DNA of 64,000 nucleotides. It comes from Litsea cubeba. Lineage: Eukaryota > Streptophyta > Magnoliopsida > Laurales > Lauraceae. Below, one piece after another: positions 11,813-22,865 of the stretch (its first letter is position 1; each line of letters opens with the position of its first letter). The stretch is from positions 4,189,934-4,253,933 of the forward strand of contig CM022949.1 of the NCBI GenBank assembly GCA_012931725.1, read 5' to 3'. A program made the position numbers and the translations under genes. The notes below the pieces were generated by a model. That model ran no database searches. It saw nothing but the letters and a program-made list of their open reading frames with translations, and was not told where the DNA came from.

Positions 11813-13215
11813 ATTTTTTTTTTTTATTATAAGATGTGGCAATGATATATATTAAAATGAGAAGTTAATACAATGAAGAGCACTGAAAGACAGAGACAAA
11901 GTAATGCTGGTATAAGAGATGTACCAGGCACTACCCTTGACACCTATATAATGGCAGGACTTAAATTACAAACACGATTAATTCCTTGCTGAGTTAAAGT
12001 GTATGCCATTGGCATACTTACTAAAAAAAAAAAAAAAAACCTCCAGTGAAAGATGTTTAATATCATTAAAATAGAACTGTATTTTTCACAGGCCTTTGAA
12101 AGTTTTTGTCAAAGATACGGCATTGAAAGAATCACTTTTTATGTTGAGGCTAACTTGGAATGAGCGACAGCTTCCAAAATGGTCAAGACTTCTACTTCAT
12201 TAAAGTCTTTTAAACCCTACATTTTTTTGAAAACATGTATAACACCTGTTCTTTGTGATTTCTAAGAAGACCGCTAATACTAGCCGGCCTTGGTTTGTCA
12301 CGAGCTGCTCCGTCCACATTAAATTTTGAACAACCGGACGGAGGGATCCAAGGCACTTTCTCCATCTTCTTTGTTTCTCCCATCAACAAACTTGCTTCCC
12401 AATTATATAAGATATTATCTATATTGACATTTGAAAATTCTTTTTTTGCACAAGCCTAATGAGCAATTCTTGTAGACACTTCAGATAGAAAATCCTCCCA
12501 AGATGATTCTTTTCTGCTAAAAATTCTCTCATTCATCTCCTTCCATATAGACCAAATAATAAAAAAAGAAATGATCTACCACAAGATCAGCCCATACCTA
12601 ACCAAAGGAGATCCCTTCCAAGCCTCGATTAGCTCACCTAGCGACATTGGGGCACACCAAGCTACATTGTATTTTTCGAATAAATACCCCCAAATGTACG
12701 AAGCAAGACCACAGTGAAGGAATATATGATCAACCAACTCCCTCTCCCACCCACAGAGACAACACATCTCTGAAAAGGAATCTGACATCAATCCATTTCT
12801 CCTTAAATTATCTACTGTTGAGATCTTTCCTATAATTGCCAACCAACAAAAGGCCTCAACTCTAGAAGGAGCGAAATCTAACCAAACCATTGCTAAAGAA
12901 GATCGCTCCCCCTGCAAGAGTCTAACTCCCTGTAATTGGACTTAGAGGAAAAAGCAACTGTAGTGTTTGACTTCCAAATACGAGAGTCCTCTTCGTCCCT
13001 GCATAAGAAGATGTTAGAAATAAGACTCAACATGGACTCAAACTCTGTCAATTCCGATGGACAAAGGGCTCCCCTAACACTCACTTCCCAAGACACCTTC
13101 CCCCCATCCCAGACATAATAATCCTTTACTAAAGACTCTTTATTAGAGACTACTCTAAACACTCTAGGGAACAATTGACATAAAAGACCGACCCCCACCC
13201 AATCATTAAGCAAAA
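11813..13215 (-). mobile_element. 3' part of an L1-type LINE (zf-RVT and RNase H), decayed
   Basis: Read on the minus strand, this starts in a region like the right-hand LINE at about 61340 (DWVGVG, then RVVSNKESLVKDYY). It goes on to a zf-RVT domain at 12917-12576 (GKISTVDNLRRNG, then CCLCGWERELVDHIFLHC). Then comes a damaged RNase H near 12340-12240 (a motif like FNVDGAAR). It ends in a 3' poly(A), read as T12 at 11813-11824. It is the distal half of the LINE whose RT part lies at 21200-21790; viral DNA separates the two. It has several frameshifts and is not functional. Confidence 0.75.
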
Positions 13216-13261
13216 AATAAACTAAAAACAAACTAAAGACAATTGACGGTGCACAAGAATC

Positions 13262-15068
13262 CCTTATAAAGAAATTCTACATCTGACCTCTCACTTTCAT
13301 CTAGACTAGAAAAGTCTATACAAAGAACCGAAGAACGAATATCTAATCAATCCATAGAAAGTATCTTTAATCCCTCATTTGCATATATAAATGTTTTAAA
13401 TACTAATGAGATATTAAATCTTGACATATTAAAAAACATCTTATCCAAAGAAGAACTGATAAAATATTTAAAAAACATCCTTAATGGTAAATCCTCTGAT
13501 AAAACTTCAAATTTTAATTTTAAACCCGTTTCTTTACTTTCTAATCTTGGAAGAATAATTCAAATTAATCTACTTATATCTCATAAAGAAAACTATATTG
13601 ATAATCTTAAAAATGACATATCTCTTTGTCGAATAAAAGATCAATTAGAATCAACAGATTTTGAATCCAAACTCAATAATTTTCAAAATTCATTAATAAA
13701 AGAATGTTATTTTGAAATTCCTTCTGCCTTCTGGCATAGGAAAAAACATATGGTATCCCTACCATACATATCTACCTTTAATGAAAGAGATATTCCTACT
13801 AAAGCTAGACCATCTCAAATGAGTCCTAGACTTATATGATAAAGAGATAAAAGATCTTCTCCAAAAGAAGTTAATTTGTAAATCACACTCTCCTTGGAGT
13901 TGTGCCGCTTTTTATATTGAAAATGCTCCTAAAAAAGAACATGGGGCTCCTCGCCTCGTAATCAGTTATAAACCGTTAAATAAAGTTCTTCAATCAATCA
14001 GATATCCAATTCCTAATAAACAAGATCTTATTACTCGCTTATATGAAGCTTTTATCTTTTTAAATTTTGATCTTAAGTCAGGCTTATAGCAAATATAGAT
14101 TAAAGAAAAAGATCGTTATAAAACAACCTTTACTGTTCCTTTTGGACATTATGAATGGAATATTATGCCCTTTGGGCTAAAAAAATGCTCCTTCAGCTTT
14201 TCAAGAAATGTTGAATGAAATCTTTCACCCTTACAAAAATCTCTCTATTGTATATATTGATGATATTTTAATATTCTCTCAATCCATTGATGAACACTGG
14301 AAGCATTTAAAAACTTTCAAGTGGATCATTAAGAAAAATGGTTTAGTTCTTTCTCAAAGAAAAATAAAGCTTTTCCAAACAGAAATACAATTTCTTGGAT
14401 ATAAAATAACAAATAAAACAATAACTCCTATTGAAAGAGTAATCAAGTTTGCCGACAATTTCCCAGATGAAATAACACATAAAAAATAATTACAAAGGTT
14501 TTTAGGATGTCTAAATTATGTATCTGATTTCTATCATAATCTCTCTAAAGAAATAAATCTTTTACAAAAATGCTTAAAAGATTCTGCTGATCAATGGACT
14601 CCTCAACATACATAAGCAATTCAAAAAATAAAACAAAAAGTTAAATCTTTGCAATGTCTAAACATTCCAAATCCAGATCTCTTTAAAATAATCCAGACAG
14701 ATGCTTCTGAAATAGAGTTTGGTGGCATCCTACTTCAAAGAAATGCTCAATCAAAGGAATAGATCGTTAGATTTTATTCCGGCACTTGGAATACAGCTCA
14801 ACAAAATTACTCTACAATAAAGAAAGAAGTTCTTGCCAGAGTCTCATGCATACTCAAATTTCAAAGTGATATTTTAAATCAAAAACTCCTTTTAAGCATT
14901 GATTGCAAATCTGCAAAAGAAGTTTTAGAAAATGATGTTAAAGATCTTACATCAACACAATTTTTTGCTCGATGGCAAGCTTTACTTGCTATTTTTTATT
15001 TTGATATCGAATTTATAAAAGGTTCTTCAAATTCCCTTCTTGATTTTCTATCTCGTGAATTTCTATAA
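13262..15068 (+). pseudogene. Pararetroviral spacer, reverse transcriptase and RNase H (broken)
   Basis: The segment from about 13262 to 13835 is an open frame without an ATG and is the spacer before the RT. The RT follows, with the catalytic YIDD at 14253-14264 preceded by a PFGL-type motif near 14170. RNase H follows, with TDAS near 14699 and a second acidic region near 14900, ending at a TAA at 15066-15068. Breaks include a frame change near 13840, in-frame TAG codons at 14087 and 14096, a frameshift near 14180, a stop at 14487 and further stops in the RNase H. It cannot make an active polymerase. Confidence 0.8.
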
Positions 15069-15090
15069 GGTCGAAACAAAGTGAGCAAAG

Positions 15091-16262
15091 ATGCCTCCAA
15101 AAGGAAAATGAAAGAATCTCGTCATTGACACAATCAATATCCTATCTAACAATAAATCCAATGCCTTGAAAGCCTCACCAATGCTTCAAGTATCCTATAC
15201 ATCAATTCCTTTCAAAAAATCCCAATACATCAAGAGCTTTGAATATCCTATTTTCTTTCTAGCTTGATGATAGAATGCATGCCAACCTCACCATTGATCA
15301 AATTCTTACAAAAATATTCTGCAAAAATAGTCATTTTGTCCCCAAAGTTCCCAATATCTCCTACAAATATTATGAAGCAATTTTGACTCGGTCCAAAAGT
15401 GCAATTATCAACCATGAAGACCGCGATGGTGAACATGCCTTTTCAAAAATGAAGATTATGCATATCCATTCTCCCACTGAATGGGCCTACAATTTATCAT
15501 CACCAAAAACTGTGATAAATCCCAATGAAAGCTCTTGGCCCTATGATTATTGGGATTATATGGATACTTGGGAATATATATTATTGTATCAAAATTCTAA
15601 AAAAATCTCATTCTTGGTATATCAGTTTCTCATAAAAATGCAATCAAACTATTCCCCATTGGTTCTGGAACAATTGGTGGATCCGTTTTGGACCACAACT
15701 TTGCATACTTCCAGAAGACCTATTAAGTCATTATCAATCATTTGAATCCCATTACAGCTTTGAAATCCCCGATCCTTCATATTCATTCTTCAAATTTGTT
15801 TCTTCATCCTCTATCCTATGGATTCTTCAATGAGAATATGGTAAATCTCAAACAATGAAGCCAACATGCCTTGTTTGCATTTCCTATATAAAATGGTCGG
15901 ATAAATTTGATATTTTACAGTTTCTCAATAAGTCTCATCATTCCTCTTCTCAAGCCTCTATCATTACTCAACGTCATAATGCAAACACTCAATTCAAAAA
16001 GCCATTAGTCTTGCCAAAAAGTTTTAAAGATGTCGTCCATGGCGAACCATCATCTCCTGCTACCCCAATCAATACCCAACAGCATATGGATCTTCTTCAA
16101 GAAATACAGCGAATGAAAAATGAAATTCAATTTCTCAGAGATCCTATCATAAAGAAATATGGCGGATTTATGCACGAAACTTCTTCCTCTAATGGTTCTG
16201 TCAACAATAAAGATGATTCTGATGCAACGATGCCTCCTTCCGGCGAACCAGATGAATTTTAA
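15091..16262 (+). pseudogene. Pararetroviral ORF2-like region, function unknown (broken into pieces)
   Basis: Directly after the RNase H, an ATG at 15091 opens a frame soon cut by stops. Longer pieces are 15275-15745 (156 codons) and 15855-16262 (135 codons). The first is rich in aromatic residues (for example WPYDYWDYMDTWEYILLY). The second has a short coiled-coil-like heptad region (MDLLQEIQRMKNEIQFLRD) and an acidic Ser-rich tail. Its place between RNase H and the intergenic promoter fits ORF2 of florendoviruses, for which I know no established function. No catalytic motif is seen. Confidence 0.6.
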
Positions 16263-17504
16263 CAATAATGAATGACAATCTTGAAGCTTCTATCCAACAA
16301 ATGTAGCAATTAACTACAACATTGTCGACATACAGCAATGCCAAATGCAGCTCACATAACTTTTCACGCAACATCACTGTACTCATCTAGATGTCTTCAA
16401 TACAGCTTTCCATGCAGTCCCGCTGACAGCAAGCGATTCCCTATGGTGACAAATGTCCCTCAATAAATCCCTCTACCTGTTGCCATCACCGAATAAATAC
16501 CATCTCTTGCATAAAGAATTCATCACAAATGCCTAAAGCAATTAAATGACATGTCCCATGTCAAAACAATGCATTTATAATGTTCTTATTATAATCCATC
16601 TCATTCGTATGAGAATGCTCTAATTCATAAACAAATGAATGAATGACTCAAAAGTCCACATATGTGGGCTATAGTATTCCCTCATGTATAACGGTCTACA
16701 AGGCTATTCCAAATGAAGCTCATACATTCGGTATACTCATGCCAAAGTCAACAATTGCGGCTACAATAAATGCAAATAATAAAGCTTCAGCTACAGTTAA
16801 TCAAATGTAAGAATACAGATGTCAAAAGTAATTACGCGCACAGCAGCTACAGCATCGACAAATTATTTCATCAAATGATACAGTGCAAATGACGTGTAAA
16901 TCTTTTCCACTTCAATATAGTAGAGTCTGTAATTGTCTATAAATAGGGAATGTGAGCCCTTGTCTTACAACAACAAAAACTTAGCATTATGAATTTTTTC
17001 GATTTGCTCTTTCTTTAGTTTCTTTCATTTGGTCTTAGCTAGCGAGAGTCTTCTGGTCAATCCCGGTCTGTCCAATTGGTATCAGAGCCATCCCAATCTT
17101 CTTTCCTTGTAAGACATTTTATTATCAATGAAGTTATCTTTTTAATGCATTTGCAAAAATTTGCATGCATCATATCATTTATTTCTTTGTTTGTTTATTT
17201 GTTTGTTGATTGCATAAGTAAGTTAAATATCTGTTAGTTAGTTGCATTTTCGATTTTTGATCTAAACTGACTAGGTAGAGTTAATTAATTGTTGTTGCTA
17301 AAATGAGTGGTTTGGGTCCGAGGCCTCTTGTCGCGTAACCTTTGTTGCCCGTTAGGGGCTTTTGTGGCGTAACAGTTTATAGGCCACCAATCATTCTGAT
17401 TAGTGATAATTATTAATTAATGATGTCTGGAATTTTTAGATCATTAAGACGAAATACATCTTCTAACACATGTTTAACTTCTTCTTCTAGCATCATTATC
17501 CATC
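16263..17504 (+). promoter_or_regulatory. Pararetroviral intergenic region: promoter, leader and primer-binding site
   Basis: TATAAATAG at 16938-16946 is a good TATA box. An as-1-like TGACG lies at 16890-16894, about 45 bp upstream, as in other caulimovirid transcript promoters. A CAACAACAAAAAC leader-like sequence follows near 16967. TGGTATCAGAGC at 17077-17088 is the plant tRNA-Met(i) primer-binding site and marks the formal zero point of the viral map. The leader to the movement-protein ATG is about 420 nt. Confidence 0.75.
17077..17088 (+). other. tRNA-Met(i) primer-binding site
   Basis: TGGTATCAGAGC is complementary to the 3' end of plant initiator tRNA-Met, used to prime minus-strand synthesis by caulimovirids and many plant LTR elements. 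There is no LTR around it, which favours a pararetrovirus. Confidence 0.85.
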
Positions 17505-18104
17505 ATGCCAACCATACAAAAAATTTCAATTAGAAATTTAGAAGAAATAAGTTTTGATGATATAGAAAAATCAATCCAAGATTGGACTATTCCTAAAGTT
17601 TCTTTAAGAGAAATTTATAAGGATGGAACTTTTAAAATAAAATCAGATTATATTATAAAGACTGTTGAAGAAATCCTCTCAATACAGCAAAATGAAGAAA
17701 ATCTACACCTAATTCCTCTGGAAAGAATTGACATGCATAAATCAAAATATAAATACATGCATATAAGACTTATTCAAGTTGCAATAAAGCCATTAACCAT
17801 AATTGGTTTAAATACATCTTATCTCGCTTATGTTCGAGATAAAATACATGAATCATTCAAAGATTCCCTCATAGGGATGGTAGAAGCCAGTCTTCATGAC
17901 GGCCCTGCCATTTTCAATTGTTTTCCTAATTTCACTGTATCACTTTATGATCCAAGTGCCTATGAAGCCATCACTCTACGCATACACACACAAGGATTCA
18001 ATATGAAGCCTCAATCACAAAATGTTGCAATAATATACATAATTTATTATAAAGTCATGAATACAATTGTCCCTGACATTGCCTATTTTGCACAAATCAA
18101 ATGA
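17505..18104 (+). pseudogene. Pararetroviral movement protein region (N-terminal part of the polyprotein)
   Basis: An uninterrupted 199-codon frame from the ATG at 17505 to a TGA at 18102. The later part has the layout of 30K-superfamily movement proteins of Caulimoviridae: a short beta-rich core with LIGMVEASLHDGP and a following FTVSLYDPSAYEAITLRI. In the virus it would continue into the coat protein; here the TGA ends it. It is the least damaged piece of the insertion. As part of an old copy in a plant genome it is probably not expressed. Confidence 0.7.
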
Positions 18105-20880
18105 GTAATAACTTTATTCCTTACAAATTTCAAAAATAAAGTCACTACACCCAAAGCCATAACTTAAGAAGATGTAAATCTTTCTGGCAAATGAGAGCTT
18201 GAAGAAGCTCAACCAAAAACCCCTCAAATTCAAGATGATGTTGAATCAATTACAGAACATTCAAATGGAAAAGTAACAATAAATTTTGCATATACACCAA
18301 GATCATACTTTTCATCCTAAAAAAATCAATCCCTTCGGAAGTTGGATCTTATAGATCAACTTCTTCTACCTTTGATAATAAATCAATTCCAAAATCACCC
18401 TCTATGCAGCATCCATCAGGAATAGCCTTTTCCGTTTATTCAGAAAATAAAGATGAAGATATACAATCAGTTAGATTATCTGAGTCTAATTTTGATGCCT
18501 CAATAATTAATACAATCTCTTTAATTCATGAAACCAATGATGAATTAAATAATTTCATCATAGATAAACAACACCTCCAACAAGATCTATTAAAACATCC
18601 AAAGACTAAATGGTTCTTTACAAAATTCTCTAAATTTGAAAGATCTCAAGTAAAAGAATTATGGTATGAACAAATGCATCAAGAAAAAAGAAATATTCCT
18701 TTCTTTGATTGGCTTTCGTAAAAAAATAAATAACAATAAAAATGGAACTATTATGACAATTGATAAATCCATACAACCATGGGAAACAAACAAAGGTAAA
18801 GTCGAACATGTTCATCCTCCTTTATCTACAATAAAATATAAAGAAATGAATGCTATTCCATTTAAAAAAGTTGCATAAACTCCAAATTTCACCTCAAAAA
18901 TGCTAACTGTTGAACATCTCTCTCATGTCATAGAAAAATATAATTTCACTAATCTTTACTTACAAACAATTGGATCGCAAATACAAAGAATTGAAAATAT
19001 AATATATCAACAAGAATCAAGTTCATCATCCCAATTTAAAATATCAAGAGAGGTTCCAGCACTATGCTCTGACTTCATCTCAAAATTAACACTAGATAAA
19101 AAAACCTATAATATTACCTCCTGATTTTAAAAATGAAATATCCATTAGAACAGACCTTCTAGATAAAGGAAAACTCATTAATATGGTCACCGAAGGACCA
19201 ACAATTCTCAATTCCTCTGACTCTAATACAGATACAGATGACGAATATATATGACAGTCAATCAATCTTTTCTATTCCTCACATCAATAGAATATTTTTT
19301 CCCAAAACTCATACTTCAAATTTTTTTTTATTATAATAGACCTTCTCCAATGAATTAACAATTCGAAGAAATCCCTGATATTGCTAATTGCAAATTTGAT
19401 GGTAGTTCCTTAGTCGAATAGAATATAGATAAACTTACAGAATATGGAATTCTTAATACATAAAGAAACATGGCTCTTTATACAAATGCAGGAATGATTT
19501 ATGGCAATACACAAGCTAAAATTATAAATTCAATCATAATAGGATTCTCCGGTCAACTTCATGGCTGGTGAGAATATTACCTTACACCAATTCAACGAAA
19601 TAGTATATTAACTTCAGTAAAAATAAATGAAGAAGGCAAACCTCTTCTTAATGCCAATGGTCAACCTATTTCCAATGCAGTTGAAATATTAATTCATAAC
19701 ATCCTAATCAATTTTTCTAGTAATGTTAGCGATTAAGTAGAAAAATACAAAGAACAATTAATCAATCTACGTTGTAGAGCGTTATCTGACTTTAAATGGT
19801 ATAAATTAGATGTTTTTCTCTATCTTGTCTTTCAATTATTCAATTCTAATGAAGATTTCTGGAAAGAAAAACTTATTTCAGGCCTTCTAACTCATTTTGC
19901 AGAAAAAGTAAAAAATATTTTAAGAGAACAAAATAATGGAAGATTAAATTATGCCAACTATACTTATGGGGATTTAATCCAAAAGATTTCTCGTGTTGGT
20001 ATGTCATTATGCAGTGATATGAAAATTAATTAAAGCAGACTTACATAAACAAAAGAAAATTGGTAAACAAGAATTAGGGGATTTTTGCTATCAATTTGGC
20101 TATGAACCCCTACAACATCTATCCCGCAGAATGCATAAAAAATCTTATCACTCTAAAAAGAAAAGATATTTTCAGAAAGAAAAACTATATAAATCTTATA
20201 AAAAAATATCATAAGAAAAGAAAAAATGAACAAAGTGATTACATGAAAAGAAAATCAAGCTCTTCTTCAAAACATAAAACTAATAAATCCGATCATACAT
20301 GCTATAAATTAATGTGAAAAAGAAGAACATTATGCAAATAATTGTTTTAATAAAGACTCAAAAAGAAAAATAAATGAATTGGAATATCATTCTCACAATT
20401 TAGAAGATGATAATGATATATGTGTATGTTGCGAAAGCGACGAAAGTTCTTATGAATCCTCATCATCATCCTCATATTTCTCAATACATGTTTTAAATGC
20501 TCAAGATGAATTACTTCTAGAATTAATCAAAAATATTCCTTCTGAAGAAGAAAAACGAAAATATTATAGAAAAATGCTTGAAGAAAAATCCTCTGAAAAA
20601 CCTTCAAAGAAAAATAAAGATTTTCAATTAATCTCTATGAAAGATATTTTATCTCCAAAACTAAACTCTTCAAAATCTTTAACCATTCAAGATCTTCAAA
20701 ATGAAGTAAAAGAAACAAAAAAATGAGATTGCTCAATTAAAAGAAGAAGCAACTCAAGAAATTGCCAAATTAAGAACAAGAATTGAAATCCTTGAACTAG
20801 GAAAAGAAATTGTTACAAACAATCAAGAAGATGCAAATCTAGAAAATGAATTTGATGATGAAGTACAATAATTTGTAAAT
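18105..20880 (+). pseudogene. Pararetroviral coat protein and zinc knuckle (broken)
   Basis: Open pieces at 18404-18721, 18666-18878, 18900-19124, 20096-20317 and 20379-20726 are separated by stops and frameshifts. The coat core lies at about 19350-20040, with FWKEKLISGLLTHFAEKV and a following NYANYTYGDLIQKISRVG, typical of caulimovirid coat proteins. A Lys/Arg-rich stretch follows (about 20120-20270). Then comes a CCHC zinc knuckle whose first Cys (20300) and second Cys (20313) are out of frame with each other. An acidic Ser-rich linker and a coiled-coil-like Glu/Lys stretch (about 20640-20850) lead to the protease. Clearly non-functional. Confidence 0.7.
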
Positions 20881-21200
20881 TCTATTACTAAATATCACTA
20901 TCATAAATGGTATACAAATGTAACTTTAAAAATCAAAGAATTTAATCTCTCTGTTGATTGTTTAATTGACAGTGGAGCCGATGTTAATTGCATAAGAGAA
21001 GGATTAATTCCTGCAAAATATCTTGAAAAAATAAAAAACTATACAATTGGCACTGCAAATGGTAAAAATATAATAGTCAATTATAAAATTTCAAATATTC
21101 ATGTTTGCAAAAGTGGAAAATGTATTCAGACTTCATTCGTTGTAACAAAAGTATTAACAAATGATGTCATCTTAGGAATTTCAAATCCAGGAATTAACCG
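20881..21200 (+). pseudogene. Pararetroviral aspartic protease, cut off at its 3' side
   Basis: A retropepsin-like active site DSGA lies at 20968-20979, followed by a glycine-containing flap region and a late VILGI (near 21165), the usual second hallmark. A TAA at about 20869 precedes it. Homology stops near 21200, where minus-strand LINE sequence begins at once. This is the right end of the viral insertion. Confidence 0.75.
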
Positions 21201-21790
21201 AATCTCTTTCGCCTTTAGGAGGAGTGCCCCAAAAGCTTCTGCCACTATGGTGAATAGAAATGGGGAGAGTGGATCTCCCTGTCTCAAGCCTCTTGATGCT
21301 CTAAAAAGACTAGAGGGAGAGCCATTGACAAGAACTGAGAATGATGTAGATCAATTGATGCATTCTTTGATCCACTCTCACCACCTATTGCCAAACCCAA
21401 ATCTTTCCAATATAGAATCTACAAACTTCCTATCTACATGATCATATGTCCTTTCCAAGTCAATTTTAAATATTGCTCATTCCTTGCATGTACTCTTCCA
21501 TAAGTCAATTAGTTCATTCGCAACCAAAATCCCATCGAGAATTTGTCTTTTTGTGAACAAAATCCCCTAGGCAGAACTAATGATGAGGGGAAGAACCTTT
21601 TGTAGTCTATTCACCAAAATCATTGATAAGAGTTTATAATTACATCCCACTAAGCTTATTGGCCTGAAATCTTTGGAAGACACTAGATTTGGCACTTTGG
21701 GAATAAGACATAAGAAAGTAGCATTAATTTCTCTATTCAAGCCCCACCTATGCTTCAATAGCAGCTCACATGTAGGGTCCATTCAAGCTT
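21200..21790 (-). mobile_element. RT part of the L1-type LINE interrupted by the viral insertion
   Basis: On the minus strand, 21782-21567 reads REINATFLCLIPKVPNLV and FRPISLVGCNYKLLSMILVN, nearly the same as the RT of the LINE at 62217-63986. The 21470-21205 part continues with FSVLVNGSPSSLFRASRGLR and LSPFLFT motifs. A stop occurs near 21570. The homology ends near 21205 at the virus and near 21790 at the 5' side, so the LINE was 5'-truncated or broken. It pairs with 11813-13215. Confidence 0.75.
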
Positions 21791-21879
21791 GGCCTAAGAA
21801 ATCAAGCATCCTTATTTTCCACAGCTACTTGTTCAGAATGTTCTATATTTGTAACTTTTTTTTTTCGTAATTCAGGTCG

Positions 21880-22430
21880 TCACTGAAGCATCGCAGTCAT
21901 TTTCATCTCAGGAACTGCATCTTCTCCGTTTACATCTCAAACTCATGAACCCCTTCCAAAGACCCATTTAATTAAAATAGCCTTTTCACCTCCTGCTCTA
22001 CTGATGCTCCAGTTCAACTTTGCAATTAAGTTACCTGATTCAACACATTTTTCCAAATTTGGATGTGTTTCTGGCCTTGTTGGTCGTTCCAACTTGCTAT
22101 AACCATCCCACAACTGAGCTATGTACTTGGAAACAAAGTTGGCAATCTCCTCTATGCTTATTCCATCCTTGTTACAAACCAAAAACTGAAAAATCTATCT
22201 GCCTCTCTAACCCATTTTGGCTCAAAATCCCTCTCTATATTGATACCCTTGGATATGCGTTAGGATCCGTACTCCCAAACCCAAGGGTAACTTTTAAAAT
22301 ACCCATTTCTTGATGGCCGACTTCATTAAAGTTCAAAAAAAGGAGGAAGGAAAAAGGTAAATGACCCTCAATTCTCAAGTCCTCCAAAAATTCATGGTTG
22401 GTGGTTGGGAATTTCAAAGTCTGGAATATT
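21880..22430. other. Unidentified stretch between LINE and SINE
   Basis: A minus-strand frame at 22182-21943 (79 codons) has ordinary-looking composition but resembles nothing I recognise. It could be a gene fragment carried by a transposon. No splice sites or domain motifs convince me. Confidence 0.25.
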
Positions 22431-22436
22431 ACTGAT

Positions 22437-22690
22437 TTTTTTTTTACCCCAGGCCCCTTGGCTGGGACCCATGAGAGCACCTGCATACAAAGGAAGAAAG
22501 CCCGCACAGGAGAAGAGAGCCCGCAACATGGGAAGTGGTAGCCCACATAAGTGGGAAGAAAAGCCTGCAATGTCGGAAGAGGGAGCCCACACACGCATGC
22601 GGGAAGAGGGCATTATACCCAGTGATCGAATCCAGGGCACCTTAGGCGAGAGACGGGAATGCAAACCAACTAAGCAACCCCTAGTTCTCA
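22437..22690 (-). mobile_element. tRNA-derived SINE, minus strand
   Basis: On the minus strand from about 22685: TTGCTTAGTTGGTTTGCATTC carries an A box-like word, and about 35 bp on GGATTCGATCACTGG looks like a B box. The body follows with repeated GCCCAC/GGGAAG words. The 3' end near 22437 is an A10 tail, read as T10 on the plus strand. It has no coding capacity. Confidence 0.55.
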
Positions 22691-22865
22691 TTGCTGAATT
22701 CCGTTATGTTTCATTTATACTGAAATTCCTACATCTTAAATCTCACTAATTTACTATTTCATAGCTTCCACCTCTAGAGATTATATGGGACTCAATTCTA
22801 GGAACTAGAACATGGACCCACCTATAGGAATTATTTGGGCCTATCTTTTGTGATTGTGAACGGGG

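Larger units (their letters stand above)
13240..21200 (+). mobile_element. Endogenous pararetrovirus (florendovirus-like Caulimoviridae), one permuted genome unit
   Basis: About 7.96 kb with gene order RT, RNase H, ORF2, intergenic promoter, tRNA-Met primer site, movement protein, coat protein, zinc knuckle, protease. Read round a circle from the primer site, this is the order of the family's polyprotein (MP, CP, zinc knuckle, AP, RT, RH) followed by a second ORF, as described for endogenous florendoviruses. The length is close to a whole genome of that group. The block ends in the protease and begins in the spacer between protease and RT, so it is a circle opened once. No integrase or LTRs are seen. 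It carries many stops and frameshifts and is a dead copy. Confidence 0.8.

Noticed and set aside
14208..14489. A standalone host gene at the YIDD frame
   Set aside because: It is the longest unbroken piece of a damaged viral RT; sequence before and after continues the RT in other frames.
13240..21200. LTR retrotransposon (Ty3/Gypsy) with protease, RT and RNase H
   Set aside because: There are no LTRs or integrase, and movement-protein and caulimovirid coat domains with a single primer site fit a pararetrovirus better.
22392..22749. Overlapping 99-119 codon proteins on both strands
   Set aside because: They overlie a tRNA-derived SINE with simple internal repeats and have no family signature.
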